The notes under the pieces were generated by a model. The model was not told the origin of the DNA. It saw only the letters and a list, made by a program, of their open reading frames with translations, and searched no databases. From JBFEYJ01 sp041563315 (GTDB lineage Bacteria > Pseudomonadota > Gammaproteobacteria > Thiohalomonadales > Thiohalomonadaceae): 26,017 nucleotides of DNA. Location of the stretch: NCBI GenBank assembly GCA_041563315.1, contig JBFFNE010000037.1:1-26017 (forward strand), written 5' to 3'. Below, piece after piece: positions 7,584 through 15,622 of this stretch. Position numbers and translations under genes: made by a program. Each line of letters opens with the position of its first letter. The first letter of the stretch is position 1.

Positions 7584-8594
7584 TCATTCCATACGGTAGG
7601 AGATATTCAGGGCGCCATAGTGTGTGGCGTCTTCCTGCGTGGTGTACTCTTTGGTGCGCACCATGTTGCTGAAGGCAAAGCGCCAGTCGCCCGCAAGGTA
7701 GACCAGGCCGAACTGCATATCCCCGACCAGCATTTCTTTTTCCACGCTGTGACTCTCCTTGAAGGTGTTGCCATCGAGAAAGATATCTCTGGCGACGAGG
7801 CGACTTTCGAAACCGAGAAAAAGGTACCAGCTCGACTCGCTGCCCTTGCGAAAATAGGCAAGTCCGGGGAAACCGGGCCGAATATTGGGTGGGCTGAGAT
7901 CCCGTTTCAAATTCTCACCCAGGCGAAACATGACACTGCCGGCGCCGTAGGTGTAGACGTTGCCCAATACCATATTCACCAAAGGATTCACGCCCAGTTC
8001 CAGTCCGGAGGAGACAGGCTGAACAATGCGCCAGAATCTCGAGTACGACAGTCCCAGTGCCGGTTCATCAGCCAGCTGGTTGTCCCAGCCTTTGGGGCTG
8101 CCGATGCCGACAAGATCATGAAAATTGGTTTGCGACTGGCGGCTCATGGCGCTGGGACCGACCACACCCAGGGTGATCTCGAACATATTGCCGTGGTCCA
8201 TGTGCGCCGTGCTGTCGAGTTGCGATAGCACTGCGGCACTGAAGTACAGGTAGCCGGCGTAGGGTCGGTCTCCCTCCACCACCGTGACCGCCTCGGTGTT
8301 ATTCGGGGTGAATATCTTCTGCCCGAGGGTGTAGTTGACCAGACTCAGCTGTTGACCTTGTTTATAGAAGGGGACCCACTCGGAAAAACGCGCCAATCCC
8401 CGAGGCGGATCCGTATTTTTCAACAGCGACAGCTGCGTACCATGGGTGTAGTAGCGATCGCCGCTGCTGGCGAAAAAGTCGTTTTCCATCTGCACGCTGA
8501 TGAAGGTCTCTTCCGGCGGCGCCCCGGCAACGAGCGGTGTTACATTAAACATCATTACCAGCCATAACCATCGATGCCGATCACGCCTGAACAT
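7584..8594 (-). CDS. LpxR-like lipid A 3'-O-deacylase, outer-membrane
   Basis: Expected to remove the 3'-linked acyl chains of lipid A at the outer membrane. The product is 336 residues if started at the ATG at 8594, which has AAGGAG 9 bases upstream and gives a clean signal peptide ending near LVAGA; the frame-first ATG at 8612 overlaps the permease stop (ATGA) and is an alternative (342 residues). Family marks, numbered from 8612, are ENDFF (N44, D45), YYTHG, DRPYAGYLY (115-123), VGPSAM and QTNFH (H165) followed by GWDNQL; Asn, Asp and His match catalytic residues known for LpxR. The C-terminus ends in YRME, not the usual terminal Phe of barrels. It is the last gene of the efflux operon. 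Confidence 0.87.
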   Translation of the reverse strand: MFRRDRHRWLWLVMMFNVTPLVAGAPPEETFISVQMENDFFASSGDRYYTHGTQLSLLKNTDPPRGLARFSEWVPFYKQGQQLSLVNYTLGQKIFTPNNTEAVTVVEGDRPYAGYLYFSAAVLSQLDSTAHMDHGNMFEITLGVVGPSAMSRQSQTNFHDLVGIGSPKGWDNQLADEPALGLSYSRFWRIVQPVSSGLELGVNPLVNMVLGNVYTYGAGSVMFRLGENLKRDLSPPNIRPGFPGLAYFRKGSESSWYLFLGFESRLVARDIFLDGNTFKESHSVEKEMLVGDMQFGLVYLAGDWRFAFSNMVRTKEYTTQEDATHYGALNISYRME

Positions 8595-8608
8595 ATAAAA
8601 CCACTCCT

Positions 8609-9715
8609 TCATGAAATGCGTTTGGTGAAGCGCAGTGCACTCAATATCAGCAGACTACTCCCCAACATTGCCTGCGCGACAAACTGGGGCCATAGCACGT
8701 CCATGCCGTTGCCCTTGAGAAAGACATCGCGCACGATCACCAGGAAATAGCGCAGCGGATTGAGCCAGGTGATCCACTGCGCCGGCTCGGGCATGTTCTC
8801 GATGGGGAACATGAAACCGGAGAGCAGGATCGCCGGGAAGAAAAAGAAGAACGCTGACATCAGCGCCTGCTGCTGGGTGCGGGAGATGGTGGAGATGAAC
8901 AGGCCCACGCCCAGGGTCGACATCAGGTAGAGCCCGGCGCCGAACAGCAGGATCAACGGATTGCCCACCAGCGGCACCTCGAACCAGAAGAGCGATACCG
9001 CCATTACCATCACCAGCTGGATATAGGCGATGAGCACGAAGGGCAGGGTCTTGCCAAGGATCAACTCCATGGGGCGGATCGGCGTGACCATCAGCTGCTC
9101 GAGTGTGCCGATCTCCCGTTCCCGCACCACCGCCATCGAGGTCAGCAACAGGGAGGTCAACATCAGGATGAGCGCCATCACCCCCGGCACGTTGAAGTTG
9201 CGGCTTTTCAGATCCGGGTTGTACCAGATACGGTTGCGCAGCATCACGCCTCCCTCGATGGCCGCCAGCTCCAGACGGTGCTGGGGAAATTCACTGATTA
9301 TGCGTTGCGCGTAGCTCATTGCCAGGGTGCCGGTGTTGGAGTCGGTACCATCCACCAGCACCTGCACCGCGGTGGGTCGGCCACTGCGCAGGTCGTCGCT
9401 AAAGCCGCGCCCGATCCACAGCACCATCACCACCCGGCCGCGATCCAGCAGTTCGGCGATTTGCGCCTCGTGGGTCAGCCAGGTGTTGAGCTGGAAGTAG
9501 CCGGAGCCGGTGAAGGCCGCCACCAGGGCGCGGCTGTCGGCGCTGCGATCCTGGTCATAGACGGCGGTGCGAATGTGATCGACATCGGTGGTCGCGGCGT
9601 AACCGAAGATGAGCAGCTGGATCACCGGGGTGACGAAGATCAGGAATTTCATCCGCCGATCACGCAGCATCTGCAGAAACTCCTTCACCATCATGCGATA
9701 GATGCGTTCCCACAT
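8609..9715 (-). CDS. ABC-2 type permease, YbhR-like
   Basis: Inner-membrane half of an ABC exporter, 368 residues. It has one N-terminal helix (about 24-41), a periplasmic domain of about 130 residues, then five C-terminal helices. The signature RERERGTLEQL-type segment is present as VREREIGTLEQLMVTPIRPMEL before the helix cluster, typical of the YhhJ/YbhR/YbhS family. A GAGG ribosome site lies 5 bases before the ATG, 7 bp after the stop of the first permease. It should pair with that permease as a heterodimer driven by the two ATPases upstream. Confidence 0.92.
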   Translation of the reverse strand: MWERIYRMMVKEFLQMLRDRRMKFLIFVTPVIQLLIFGYAATTDVDHIRTAVYDQDRSADSRALVAAFTGSGYFQLNTWLTHEAQIAELLDRGRVVMVLWIGRGFSDDLRSGRPTAVQVLVDGTDSNTGTLAMSYAQRIISEFPQHRLELAAIEGGVMLRNRIWYNPDLKSRNFNVPGVMALILMLTSLLLTSMAVVREREIGTLEQLMVTPIRPMELILGKTLPFVLIAYIQLVMVMAVSLFWFEVPLVGNPLILLFGAGLYLMSTLGVGLFISTISRTQQQALMSAFFFFFPAILLSGFMFPIENMPEPAQWITWLNPLRYFLVIVRDVFLKGNGMDVLWPQFVAQAMLGSSLLILSALRFTKRIS

Positions 9716-9722
9716 AGGCGCC

Positions 9723-10841
9723 TCAGCGGATCTTTTTCTCGAACTTGCGCACCGCCACCACCATCACGATGGCCGCGAACAGGGCGAGAAACACCAGCTC
9801 CTCAAGCAGGTAGGCCGGCGGGCTGGCCTTGAGGAAGATCGCCTTGAGCACCGCGACGAAATAGCGCGCCTGCACCAGATGGGTGATCACCTGCAGCGGG
9901 GCCGGCATGTTCTCGATGGCATAGAGAAAACCCGACAACAGAAAGGCCGGGATAAAGGTGGAGACCATCGCCGCCTGGCTGGCCACCAGCTGGGAGCGCG
10001 CCACCGTGGAGATGAATATCCCAAGGCCAAGCCCGCCAATGAGAAACAGCGCGGTCACGCCGACGAGGAACAGCAGGCTGCCGTGGAGCGGCACCCCGAA
10101 CACCCACACCGCGAGCGCCACCGCGAGCAACATGTCGAACATGCCGATGAGGAAATAGGGCGCCATCTTGCCGAGCATCAACTCCAGCGGCTGTACCGGG
10201 GTGCTGATCAACTGCTCCATGGTGCCGCTCTCCCACTCGCGCGAGACAGTGAGTGAGGTGAGCAAGGCGGTGATCACCGTCATGATCACCGCGATCAGCC
10301 CGGGAATGATAAACCAGCGGCTCTTCAGTTCCGGGTTGTACCAGACGCGCAGCCGGTTCTCGAGCAGCGGCGTGGCAATGAGTTCGAGGTAGTCGGCGTT
10401 GAAGCGGCCAGTCACCCCTTCGAGATACCCCTGGCCGATGGAGGCGGTGTTGGCGTCGGAGCCGTCGGAGAGCGCCTGCACCGGCACCTCACGTCCCGAC
10501 GCCAGATCGCGGGCGAAGTGGCGCGGAATGATGAGGGCGATGTGGGCCTGCCCGCCATCGAGCAGACGCCGCGCCTCCTCCTCGTCATCGCTCTGCGCCA
10601 CCACGGTGAAATAGCCCGATGCGCTAAAGCGCTCCACATAATTGCGGCTGGCGCTGCTCCTGTCGTGGTCCACCACCACCAGGTTGAGATTGGTAATGTC
10701 CATGGTGATGGCGTAACCGAACAGCACCAGCAGGATCAGCGGCATCAAAAATGCCATCGCCAGGCTGCGCGGGTCGCGCCGGATGTGCACGAACTCCTTG
10801 CGCACCATCGCCCAGAGTCGAAGCGTTGAAAAAGCGCTCAT
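9723..10841 (-). CDS. ABC-2 type permease, YbhS-like
   Basis: A 372-residue paralogue of the next permease with the same layout: an N-terminal helix (about 28-46), a periplasmic domain, then a cluster of five helices. The family signature reads VSREWESGTMEQLISTPVQPLEL. The start overlaps the ATPase stop by 4 bp (ATGA) and has GGAGGAG just upstream. The order ATPase, permease, permease matches E. coli ybhF-ybhS-ybhR, a drug/cation exporter, so this is the ybhS counterpart by position and similarity. Confidence 0.92.
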   Translation of the reverse strand: MSAFSTLRLWAMVRKEFVHIRRDPRSLAMAFLMPLILLVLFGYAITMDITNLNLVVVDHDRSSASRNYVERFSASGYFTVVAQSDDEEEARRLLDGGQAHIALIIPRHFARDLASGREVPVQALSDGSDANTASIGQGYLEGVTGRFNADYLELIATPLLENRLRVWYNPELKSRWFIIPGLIAVIMTVITALLTSLTVSREWESGTMEQLISTPVQPLELMLGKMAPYFLIGMFDMLLAVALAVWVFGVPLHGSLLFLVGVTALFLIGGLGLGIFISTVARSQLVASQAAMVSTFIPAFLLSGFLYAIENMPAPLQVITHLVQARYFVAVLKAIFLKASPPAYLLEELVFLALFAAIVMVVAVRKFEKKIR

Positions 10842-11767
10842 TTCTCCTCCGCCTCGATCAGACCGACGAAGACATCCTCCATCGTCGGCATCACCACCTC
10901 GGGCGTCACCGCACCGAAATCCCGCTGCGCAAAGAATGCCTGCAGCCGGGTGATGGCCTGCGCGGAATCATCCACCGTGACGTGCAGCGCATCCCCGAAC
11001 AGGGCCGCTTCGTGGATCCAGGTTTCGCTTTCGAGTGCTTCGAGCGCCGCGTAGGGGCGCTGCGGGCGCAGCTCCACGATCTCGCGCGACAGGGCGTTGC
11101 GTTTGAGTTCGCCCGGCTCGCCGCGGGCGATCAGCCGGCCGCGATAGATCAGCGCCAGCTCATCGCAATACTCCGCCTCCTCCATGTAGTGGGTGGTGAC
11201 GAAGACGGTGGTGCCGCCGCCGGAAAGATGGGCGATCAGATCCCAGAACAGCCGCCGCGCCATGGGGTCGACCCCCGAGGTCGGCTCATCGAGAAACAGG
11301 ATCGGCGGTTCGTGCAGTACCGCGCAGCCAAGGGCCAGGCGCTGCTTCCAGCCACCGGCGAGGGCGCCGGTGATGTGGTGGCGCATCCCGCCAAGACCGG
11401 CCATCTCCAGCACCCACTCCTTGCGCTCGCTGCGGTGCTCGCGCGGCACCCCGTAGAGGCCGCTGAAAAAGTCGATGTTCTCCTCCACGGTGAGATCATC
11501 GTAGAGCGAGAATTTTTGCGACATGTAGCCGATGCGCCGTTTGATCGCCTCGAACTCGGTCATTACATCGAGCCCCAGCACCGTGCCACGCCCCTCGCTC
11601 GGCTGTAGCAGTCCGGTGAGCATGCGGATGGTGGTGGACTTGCCCGAGCCGTTGGGACCGAGGAATCCGAAGATGCGCCCCTGCGCCACCTGCAGGTCGA
11701 TGTGATCGACAGCGACAAAATCGCCGAAGCGCCGCGTCAGGCCGCTGACATCCACCGCCAGACTCAT
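10838..11767 (-). CDS. ABC exporter ATPase, equivalent to the C-terminal half of YbhF
   Basis: A 309-residue nucleotide-binding protein. Walker A is GPNGSGKST (37-45), the Q-loop follows at YMSQKFSLYDDLTVEEN, and Walker B is ILFLDEP (156-162). The ABC signature is LAGGW (136-140) instead of LSGGQ; the second half of E. coli YbhF also has a degenerate signature here (LPLGF as I recall it). Segments such as HEPPILFLDEPTSGVDP and FVTTHYMEEAEYCD align with that half. It overlaps both neighbours by 4 bp. It likely forms a heterodimer with the ATPase encoded just upstream. Confidence 0.93.
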   Translation of the reverse strand: MSLAVDVSGLTRRFGDFVAVDHIDLQVAQGRIFGFLGPNGSGKSTTIRMLTGLLQPSEGRGTVLGLDVMTEFEAIKRRIGYMSQKFSLYDDLTVEENIDFFSGLYGVPREHRSERKEWVLEMAGLGGMRHHITGALAGGWKQRLALGCAVLHEPPILFLDEPTSGVDPMARRLFWDLIAHLSGGGTTVFVTTHYMEEAEYCDELALIYRGRLIARGEPGELKRNALSREIVELRPQRPYAALEALESETWIHEAALFGDALHVTVDDSAQAITRLQAFFAQRDFGAVTPEVVMPTMEDVFVGLIEAEEK

Positions 11768-12693
11768 AAGGGTTTATCACCGCTTACCGCCCGGATAAAG
11801 ACATCCTCCAGGCTCGGCACGATACGGCGCGAGGCCTGCACCGCGATCCCCGCCTCGCTGAGCCAGGCTAGCGCCTGCGCCAGTTGTCCGTCATCGTCGG
11901 TGGCCAGATGCACCCGCCCACCAAACAGCCCGACCCGCTGCTGCCCCAGTCGCTCGGCCAGCAGCTCGCGGGCGCCACGGCCATCCTCCGACTCCAGTTC
12001 AAACATCTGCCCTGGCAGGGAGGCCTTGAGTTGCCGCGGCGTATCGCACAACAGCAGCTTTCCCTTGTCGAGCAGGCCGACGCGGCTGCAGCGTTCGGCC
12101 TCATCCAGGTAGGCGGTGGAGACAATAATGGTGACCCCTTCCTTGAGCATGCTGTAGAGAATGCGCCAGAAATCCCGCCGCGATACCGGATCGACACCGT
12201 TGGTCGGTTCATCCAGAAACAGCACCTGTGGACGATGGATCAGGGCGCAGGCCAGCCCCAGCTTCTGCTTCATGCCGCCGGAGAGATCACGCGCCAGGCG
12301 CTGGCGAAACGGTGTCAGGTTGGAGAAACCGAGCAGCCGCGCCATGCTCTGTGCGCGTTCCTGTTGCGGCACCTGGTAGAGGTCCGCGTAGAAGTGGAGG
12401 TTCTCCTCTACGCTGAGATCGCCGTACAGACCGAAGCGTTGGGACATGTAAGCGATACGCCGCTTGATCTCCTCCTCCCCGCCGTTGATCGAAAAGCCCG
12501 CCACAATGGCCTCCCCCTCGCTCTGGGCGAGCACCGCGGTGAGCATGCGCAGGGTGGTGGTCTTGCCGGCCCCGTCCGGACCGACCAGACCGAAGATCTC
12601 GCCCGGTGCAATGGACAGGTCGAGCCCGCGCACCGCCCATTCGCCGGCAAAGGCACGTCCGAGATTCCGCGTTATCACGGCCGGTTCGGTCAC
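11764..12693 (-). CDS. ABC exporter ATPase, equivalent to the N-terminal half of YbhF
   Basis: A 309-residue ATPase from the GTG at 12693, chosen because GAGAGGA stands 7 bases before it and the resulting length equals that of its partner; the open frame continues to a TTG at 12792, but that extra 33 residues is unlike the family. Walker A is GPDGAGKTT (38-46), the signature is the canonical LSGGMKQK (136-143) and Walker B is VLFLDEP (156-162). GPDGAGKTT and LSGGMKQK are the same as in the N-terminal half of E. coli YbhF. It overlaps the second ATPase by 4 bp. Confidence 0.9.
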   Translation of the reverse strand: MTEPAVITRNLGRAFAGEWAVRGLDLSIAPGEIFGLVGPDGAGKTTTLRMLTAVLAQSEGEAIVAGFSINGGEEEIKRRIAYMSQRFGLYGDLSVEENLHFYADLYQVPQQERAQSMARLLGFSNLTPFRQRLARDLSGGMKQKLGLACALIHRPQVLFLDEPTNGVDPVSRRDFWRILYSMLKEGVTIIVSTAYLDEAERCSRVGLLDKGKLLLCDTPRQLKASLPGQMFELESEDGRGARELLAERLGQQRVGLFGGRVHLATDDDGQLAQALAWLSEAGIAVQASRRIVPSLEDVFIRAVSGDKPL

Positions 12694-12809
12694 ATTGGCG
12701 TCCTCTCTCAAGGCGACGGCAGGAATTGTGGCACTACGGTGTGCCGCGAAACGGCTCACGCAGTGCCGGGTCATGGTGCCGGAAACCACCAAGCTCCCGG
12801 CAACGTCCT

Positions 12810-13226
12810 TCAGGCAGCAGGCCGGAGCGGGGTCATCGATCTGACCCAGCGCCAGGCGAGCAATGCAATGGTCACCCAGACCAGAGAGCGAATGCTCATC
12901 GCAACGACCGTACGCATCTCAAAATCACCGCCGCTGAGGACATGCACGCCGAACGCGGCAAACACCGCCAGTGTCGCGACAGCGATGACAATAGCCAGTT
13001 TTGCGCTGGCGTGGACGCGCATGAACAGGCCCACTCCTGCGAGGATATAAGCAAAGCCGGCAATAAAATTGAACCACAGTACGAAGGGCACATAGTCACC
13101 TGCCGCGGCGCGCGCCTCGTCATCGAAAAACAGTACCTCACCGCCGCTCTTGAGCGTCAGTGCGCCGAAAGCGATAGCCACGATCGCCATGATCCACAGG
13201 TATACCGGTTTCTTTTCACTACTCAT
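12810..13226 (-). CDS. Small four-helix membrane protein of unknown function
   Basis: A 138-residue inner-membrane protein with four probable helices (about 10-27, 44-66, 72-94 and 105-125) and a short periplasmic stretch rich in acidic residues (VLFFDDEARAAAGD) between helices 1 and 2. I do not recognise the family. The ATG at 13226 follows AAGGAG by 8 bases and lies 2 bases after the HlyD stop; a GTG at 13229 is a less likely start. Its position between adaptor and ATPases of an ABC exporter suggests an accessory subunit or a resistance/immunity protein for that exporter, but this is inference. A 116-bp gap separates it from the next gene. Confidence 0.8.
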   Translation of the reverse strand: MSSEKKPVYLWIMAIVAIAFGALTLKSGGEVLFFDDEARAAAGDYVPFVLWFNFIAGFAYILAGVGLFMRVHASAKLAIVIAVATLAVFAAFGVHVLSGGDFEMRTVVAMSIRSLVWVTIALLAWRWVRSMTPLRPAA

Positions 13227-13228
13227 CA

Positions 13229-14257
13229 CTACTTCTCCTTTTGTTGTTGTAACTTTGTATCCAATAAAATCCGGACATCCGCCGGCATTCCCGGCTTCAA
13301 TAGGCCTTCCTCGTTTTCAAGCTGCACATCCACCGCGAAGACCAGCTTTACCCGCTCCTCTAGGGTCTGCACATTCTTGGGGGTAAACTCGGCCTGACTT
13401 GAAATGAAACTGACGTGGCCGGGAAAACCTCGTTCGGGCCAGGCATCAACCGCCACTTCGGCCCGGTCGCCCAGACGCAACAGACCGATCTGCCGTTCGG
13501 GGATATAAACGCGCAGCCGCGGTTTGGATAGATCGGCAATGGTGGCGACCGGCCGTACCGCCGCCAGGGTCTCGCCCACCTCGGCGTGGACGCGTGTCAC
13601 CACGCCGGGAATGGGGGTGTGCGCTGTCATGTCCGCCAAGGTCACACGCAGGCTTTCGACCGCCGCTTCCGCCTGTTCGAGCCGGGCACGGGCAGCGGCG
13701 ATCTGCTCCTTGCGATAACCGCTCTGCAACAGGCGCAATTTCTCCCGTGCCGACTGGAGCCGAGCCTCCGCCGCCGCCGCGGCCGTGACATCGCGATCGC
13801 GCTGTTCCCGACTGACACCACCCTCGGCGAACAGGGAACGGGAGCGCTCCGCCTGAGCCCTGAGGTTCTTTGCCTGAACCGCCGCCTCACGCACCGCCGC
13901 CTCCACCTGCGCCACCTCTTCGGTACGAAAACCCGTTTCCTGTTCCGCCAGCATCGCGTGCGCCACCCGGACCCCGGCCTCGGCCTCCTGCAGCCGTGCT
14001 TCGATCTCACTGCTGTCTAGTGCCGCGATCAATGCCCCTTTCTCCACCACATCCCCTTCCTCGACAGGACGCTGTACCAACGTGCCCGGCATGCGAAAAC
14101 CGATGCGCACTTCCGTAACCTCGATGGTGCCGGAGGCGACAAGCTGATCTTCCGGCAAGCGGTTTCCTTGACGGGTAATCACCACCAGGATGACCAGGGC
14201 CGCCAGAAATAAAAGGAGTACCGGCAGTAACCAGCGGTAGCGTTTCATGCCCTTCAT
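13229..14257 (-). CDS. HlyD/YbhG-type periplasmic adaptor (membrane fusion protein)
   Basis: A 342-residue adaptor joining the ABC exporter to an outer-membrane channel. It has an N-terminal membrane anchor (about residues 8-26), a split lipoyl/barrel-sandwich domain (IGFRMPGTLVQRPVEEGDVV, with the second half at AHTPIPGVVTRVHAEVGETL), and a long alpha-helical hairpin rich in A, E and R (about 65-205). Length and layout match E. coli YbhG (about 330). The start overlaps the TolC-family stop by 4 bp (ATGA). It belongs with the ATPases and ABC-2 permeases downstream. Confidence 0.93.
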   Translation of the reverse strand: MKGMKRYRWLLPVLLLFLAALVILVVITRQGNRLPEDQLVASGTIEVTEVRIGFRMPGTLVQRPVEEGDVVEKGALIAALDSSEIEARLQEAEAGVRVAHAMLAEQETGFRTEEVAQVEAAVREAAVQAKNLRAQAERSRSLFAEGGVSREQRDRDVTAAAAAEARLQSAREKLRLLQSGYRKEQIAAARARLEQAEAAVESLRVTLADMTAHTPIPGVVTRVHAEVGETLAAVRPVATIADLSKPRLRVYIPERQIGLLRLGDRAEVAVDAWPERGFPGHVSFISSQAEFTPKNVQTLEERVKLVFAVDVQLENEEGLLKPGMPADVRILLDTKLQQQKEK

Positions 14258-15621
14258 TCTCTCTGCTGTGGGGTGCCCGGTGAAAAACTCTCCGGCTTGA
14301 GAAGCCCGGCCGTTTTGAGCAAGCGGCTTTTACTGATAATCAAATCGTAATGCGCCTGCATCTGTTTTGCCCTGGCGTTCCAGAGATCGGCCTCGGCACC
14401 CAGCAGATCGGTGATGGTGCTGGCGCCGGTTTGATAACGCAGTGTCTCGATACGCAGCACCTCCTCGGCTTCCCTGAGCCCCTGGCCGGCTACCGTGAGC
14501 TGCAGTGCCCCGGTGGTCACCGCCGAATAGGCCTCACTTACCTGAAAACGCAAGTTATCCCGCAACTCCTGAACCTCAAGCTGAGCCATCTGCCTGGCAA
14601 TGACGGCCTGGCTGACCCTGTCACTGCGTGCCGAGCCGTCATACAGCGGCAACGACAATTGCAGCCCCACCTGCCACTCATCCTGGCCCTCGCCGCGACT
14701 GCTCTCCAGGTAGCGGCTGCTGCCGACCAGGTTCAGTTGCGGGCGTCGCTCACTTCGCGCGATATCGACACGCTCGTCGGCGGCATCGATTCCGATCTGT
14801 GCCCGGTGCAACGCGGGGTGGCTGGCCAGTGCCTGCTCGTTCCACTGCGCCAGTGAGGTGGAAGAGGAGAAAATAACCTCTGGCAATTCATCCAGTCCGT
14901 CCGGGACCTCGTGGCTTCCCATCAATGTGGCAAGCAGTTGCAGGCTATTGCTTACCCCCTGCTGCATGGCCGCCATCTCGTAGTGCGCCTCAGTGAGCCG
15001 AGTCTTGATACGGGCCACATCGAGCTCCGCCACCCTGCCCAGGCGCAGACGCTCGCGCGCATCTTTATGCTGGGCCACCAGGCGCACAATCCTGTATTGC
15101 ATTGCGTTGCGCAGCTGCTGCAGCTGCAAAGTCTTTCCATATGCGGAAACAATATTGAAGATCAACTCCTGCTGCGAAGCCTGCAGTTGCCATTCGGCCG
15201 AGCGGATCAATTTCTCCGCCAGGTTCACCGCAGCCACCAGTTTGCCGCCCATGTAGAGCGGCAATCTCAGGTTTACGCCGACATTGGCGATGTCCTCATC
15301 GAAAGGGGGGAACTCACCGCGCTCGTGTATCGGCCAAACCAGCGTCGGCTCCGAGTAATGGGTGATCCCCGCCTGCAACTCCAGTTCGGGAAAATGTCTT
15401 GCCTCGGCAACCGATTTTTCCAGCTGTTCGCTCTGCACCTGCTGGCGCTGCCGCTCGATGCCGGGATTGTTCTGCAGCGCCTGATTGAGCGCCTGCGGCA
15501 GCGACAGTGCCGCTGCCGTTGCCGTTGCCGGAGAAAAGGAGGCCGCCAGCATGACGGGCAGCAGCATCCAACCTCGTGCAATGTGCACCTTATTCCCTCT
15601 TCTCTTTTCGCTCGCTTTCAT
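14254..15621 (-). CDS. TolC-family outer-membrane efflux channel
   Basis: A 455-residue protein from the ATG at 15621, one base after the RND stop codon; the open frame extends 11 codons further into the RND gene but that start would remove the normal spacing. It has a signal peptide (WMLLPVMLAASFSPATATA) and two repeated OEP domains. Typical marks are LSLPQALNQALQNNPGIE after the signal, LRLPLYMGGK and the second repeat LQLSLPLYDGSARS, with the ending LRYQTGASTITDLLGAEADLWNARAK. It sits between the RND pump and the HlyD adaptor and is the only outer-membrane channel in the operon, so it may serve both. Confidence 0.95.
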   Translation of the reverse strand: MKASEKRRGNKVHIARGWMLLPVMLAASFSPATATAAALSLPQALNQALQNNPGIERQRQQVQSEQLEKSVAEARHFPELELQAGITHYSEPTLVWPIHERGEFPPFDEDIANVGVNLRLPLYMGGKLVAAVNLAEKLIRSAEWQLQASQQELIFNIVSAYGKTLQLQQLRNAMQYRIVRLVAQHKDARERLRLGRVAELDVARIKTRLTEAHYEMAAMQQGVSNSLQLLATLMGSHEVPDGLDELPEVIFSSSTSLAQWNEQALASHPALHRAQIGIDAADERVDIARSERRPQLNLVGSSRYLESSRGEGQDEWQVGLQLSLPLYDGSARSDRVSQAVIARQMAQLEVQELRDNLRFQVSEAYSAVTTGALQLTVAGQGLREAEEVLRIETLRYQTGASTITDLLGAEADLWNARAKQMQAHYDLIISKSRLLKTAGLLKPESFSPGTPQQRE

Positions 15622-15622
15622 C

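Noticed and set aside
12694..12792. Longer start for the first ABC ATPase
   Set aside because: It would begin with a TTG and add 33 residues not seen in the family; the GTG at 12693 has a good ribosome site.
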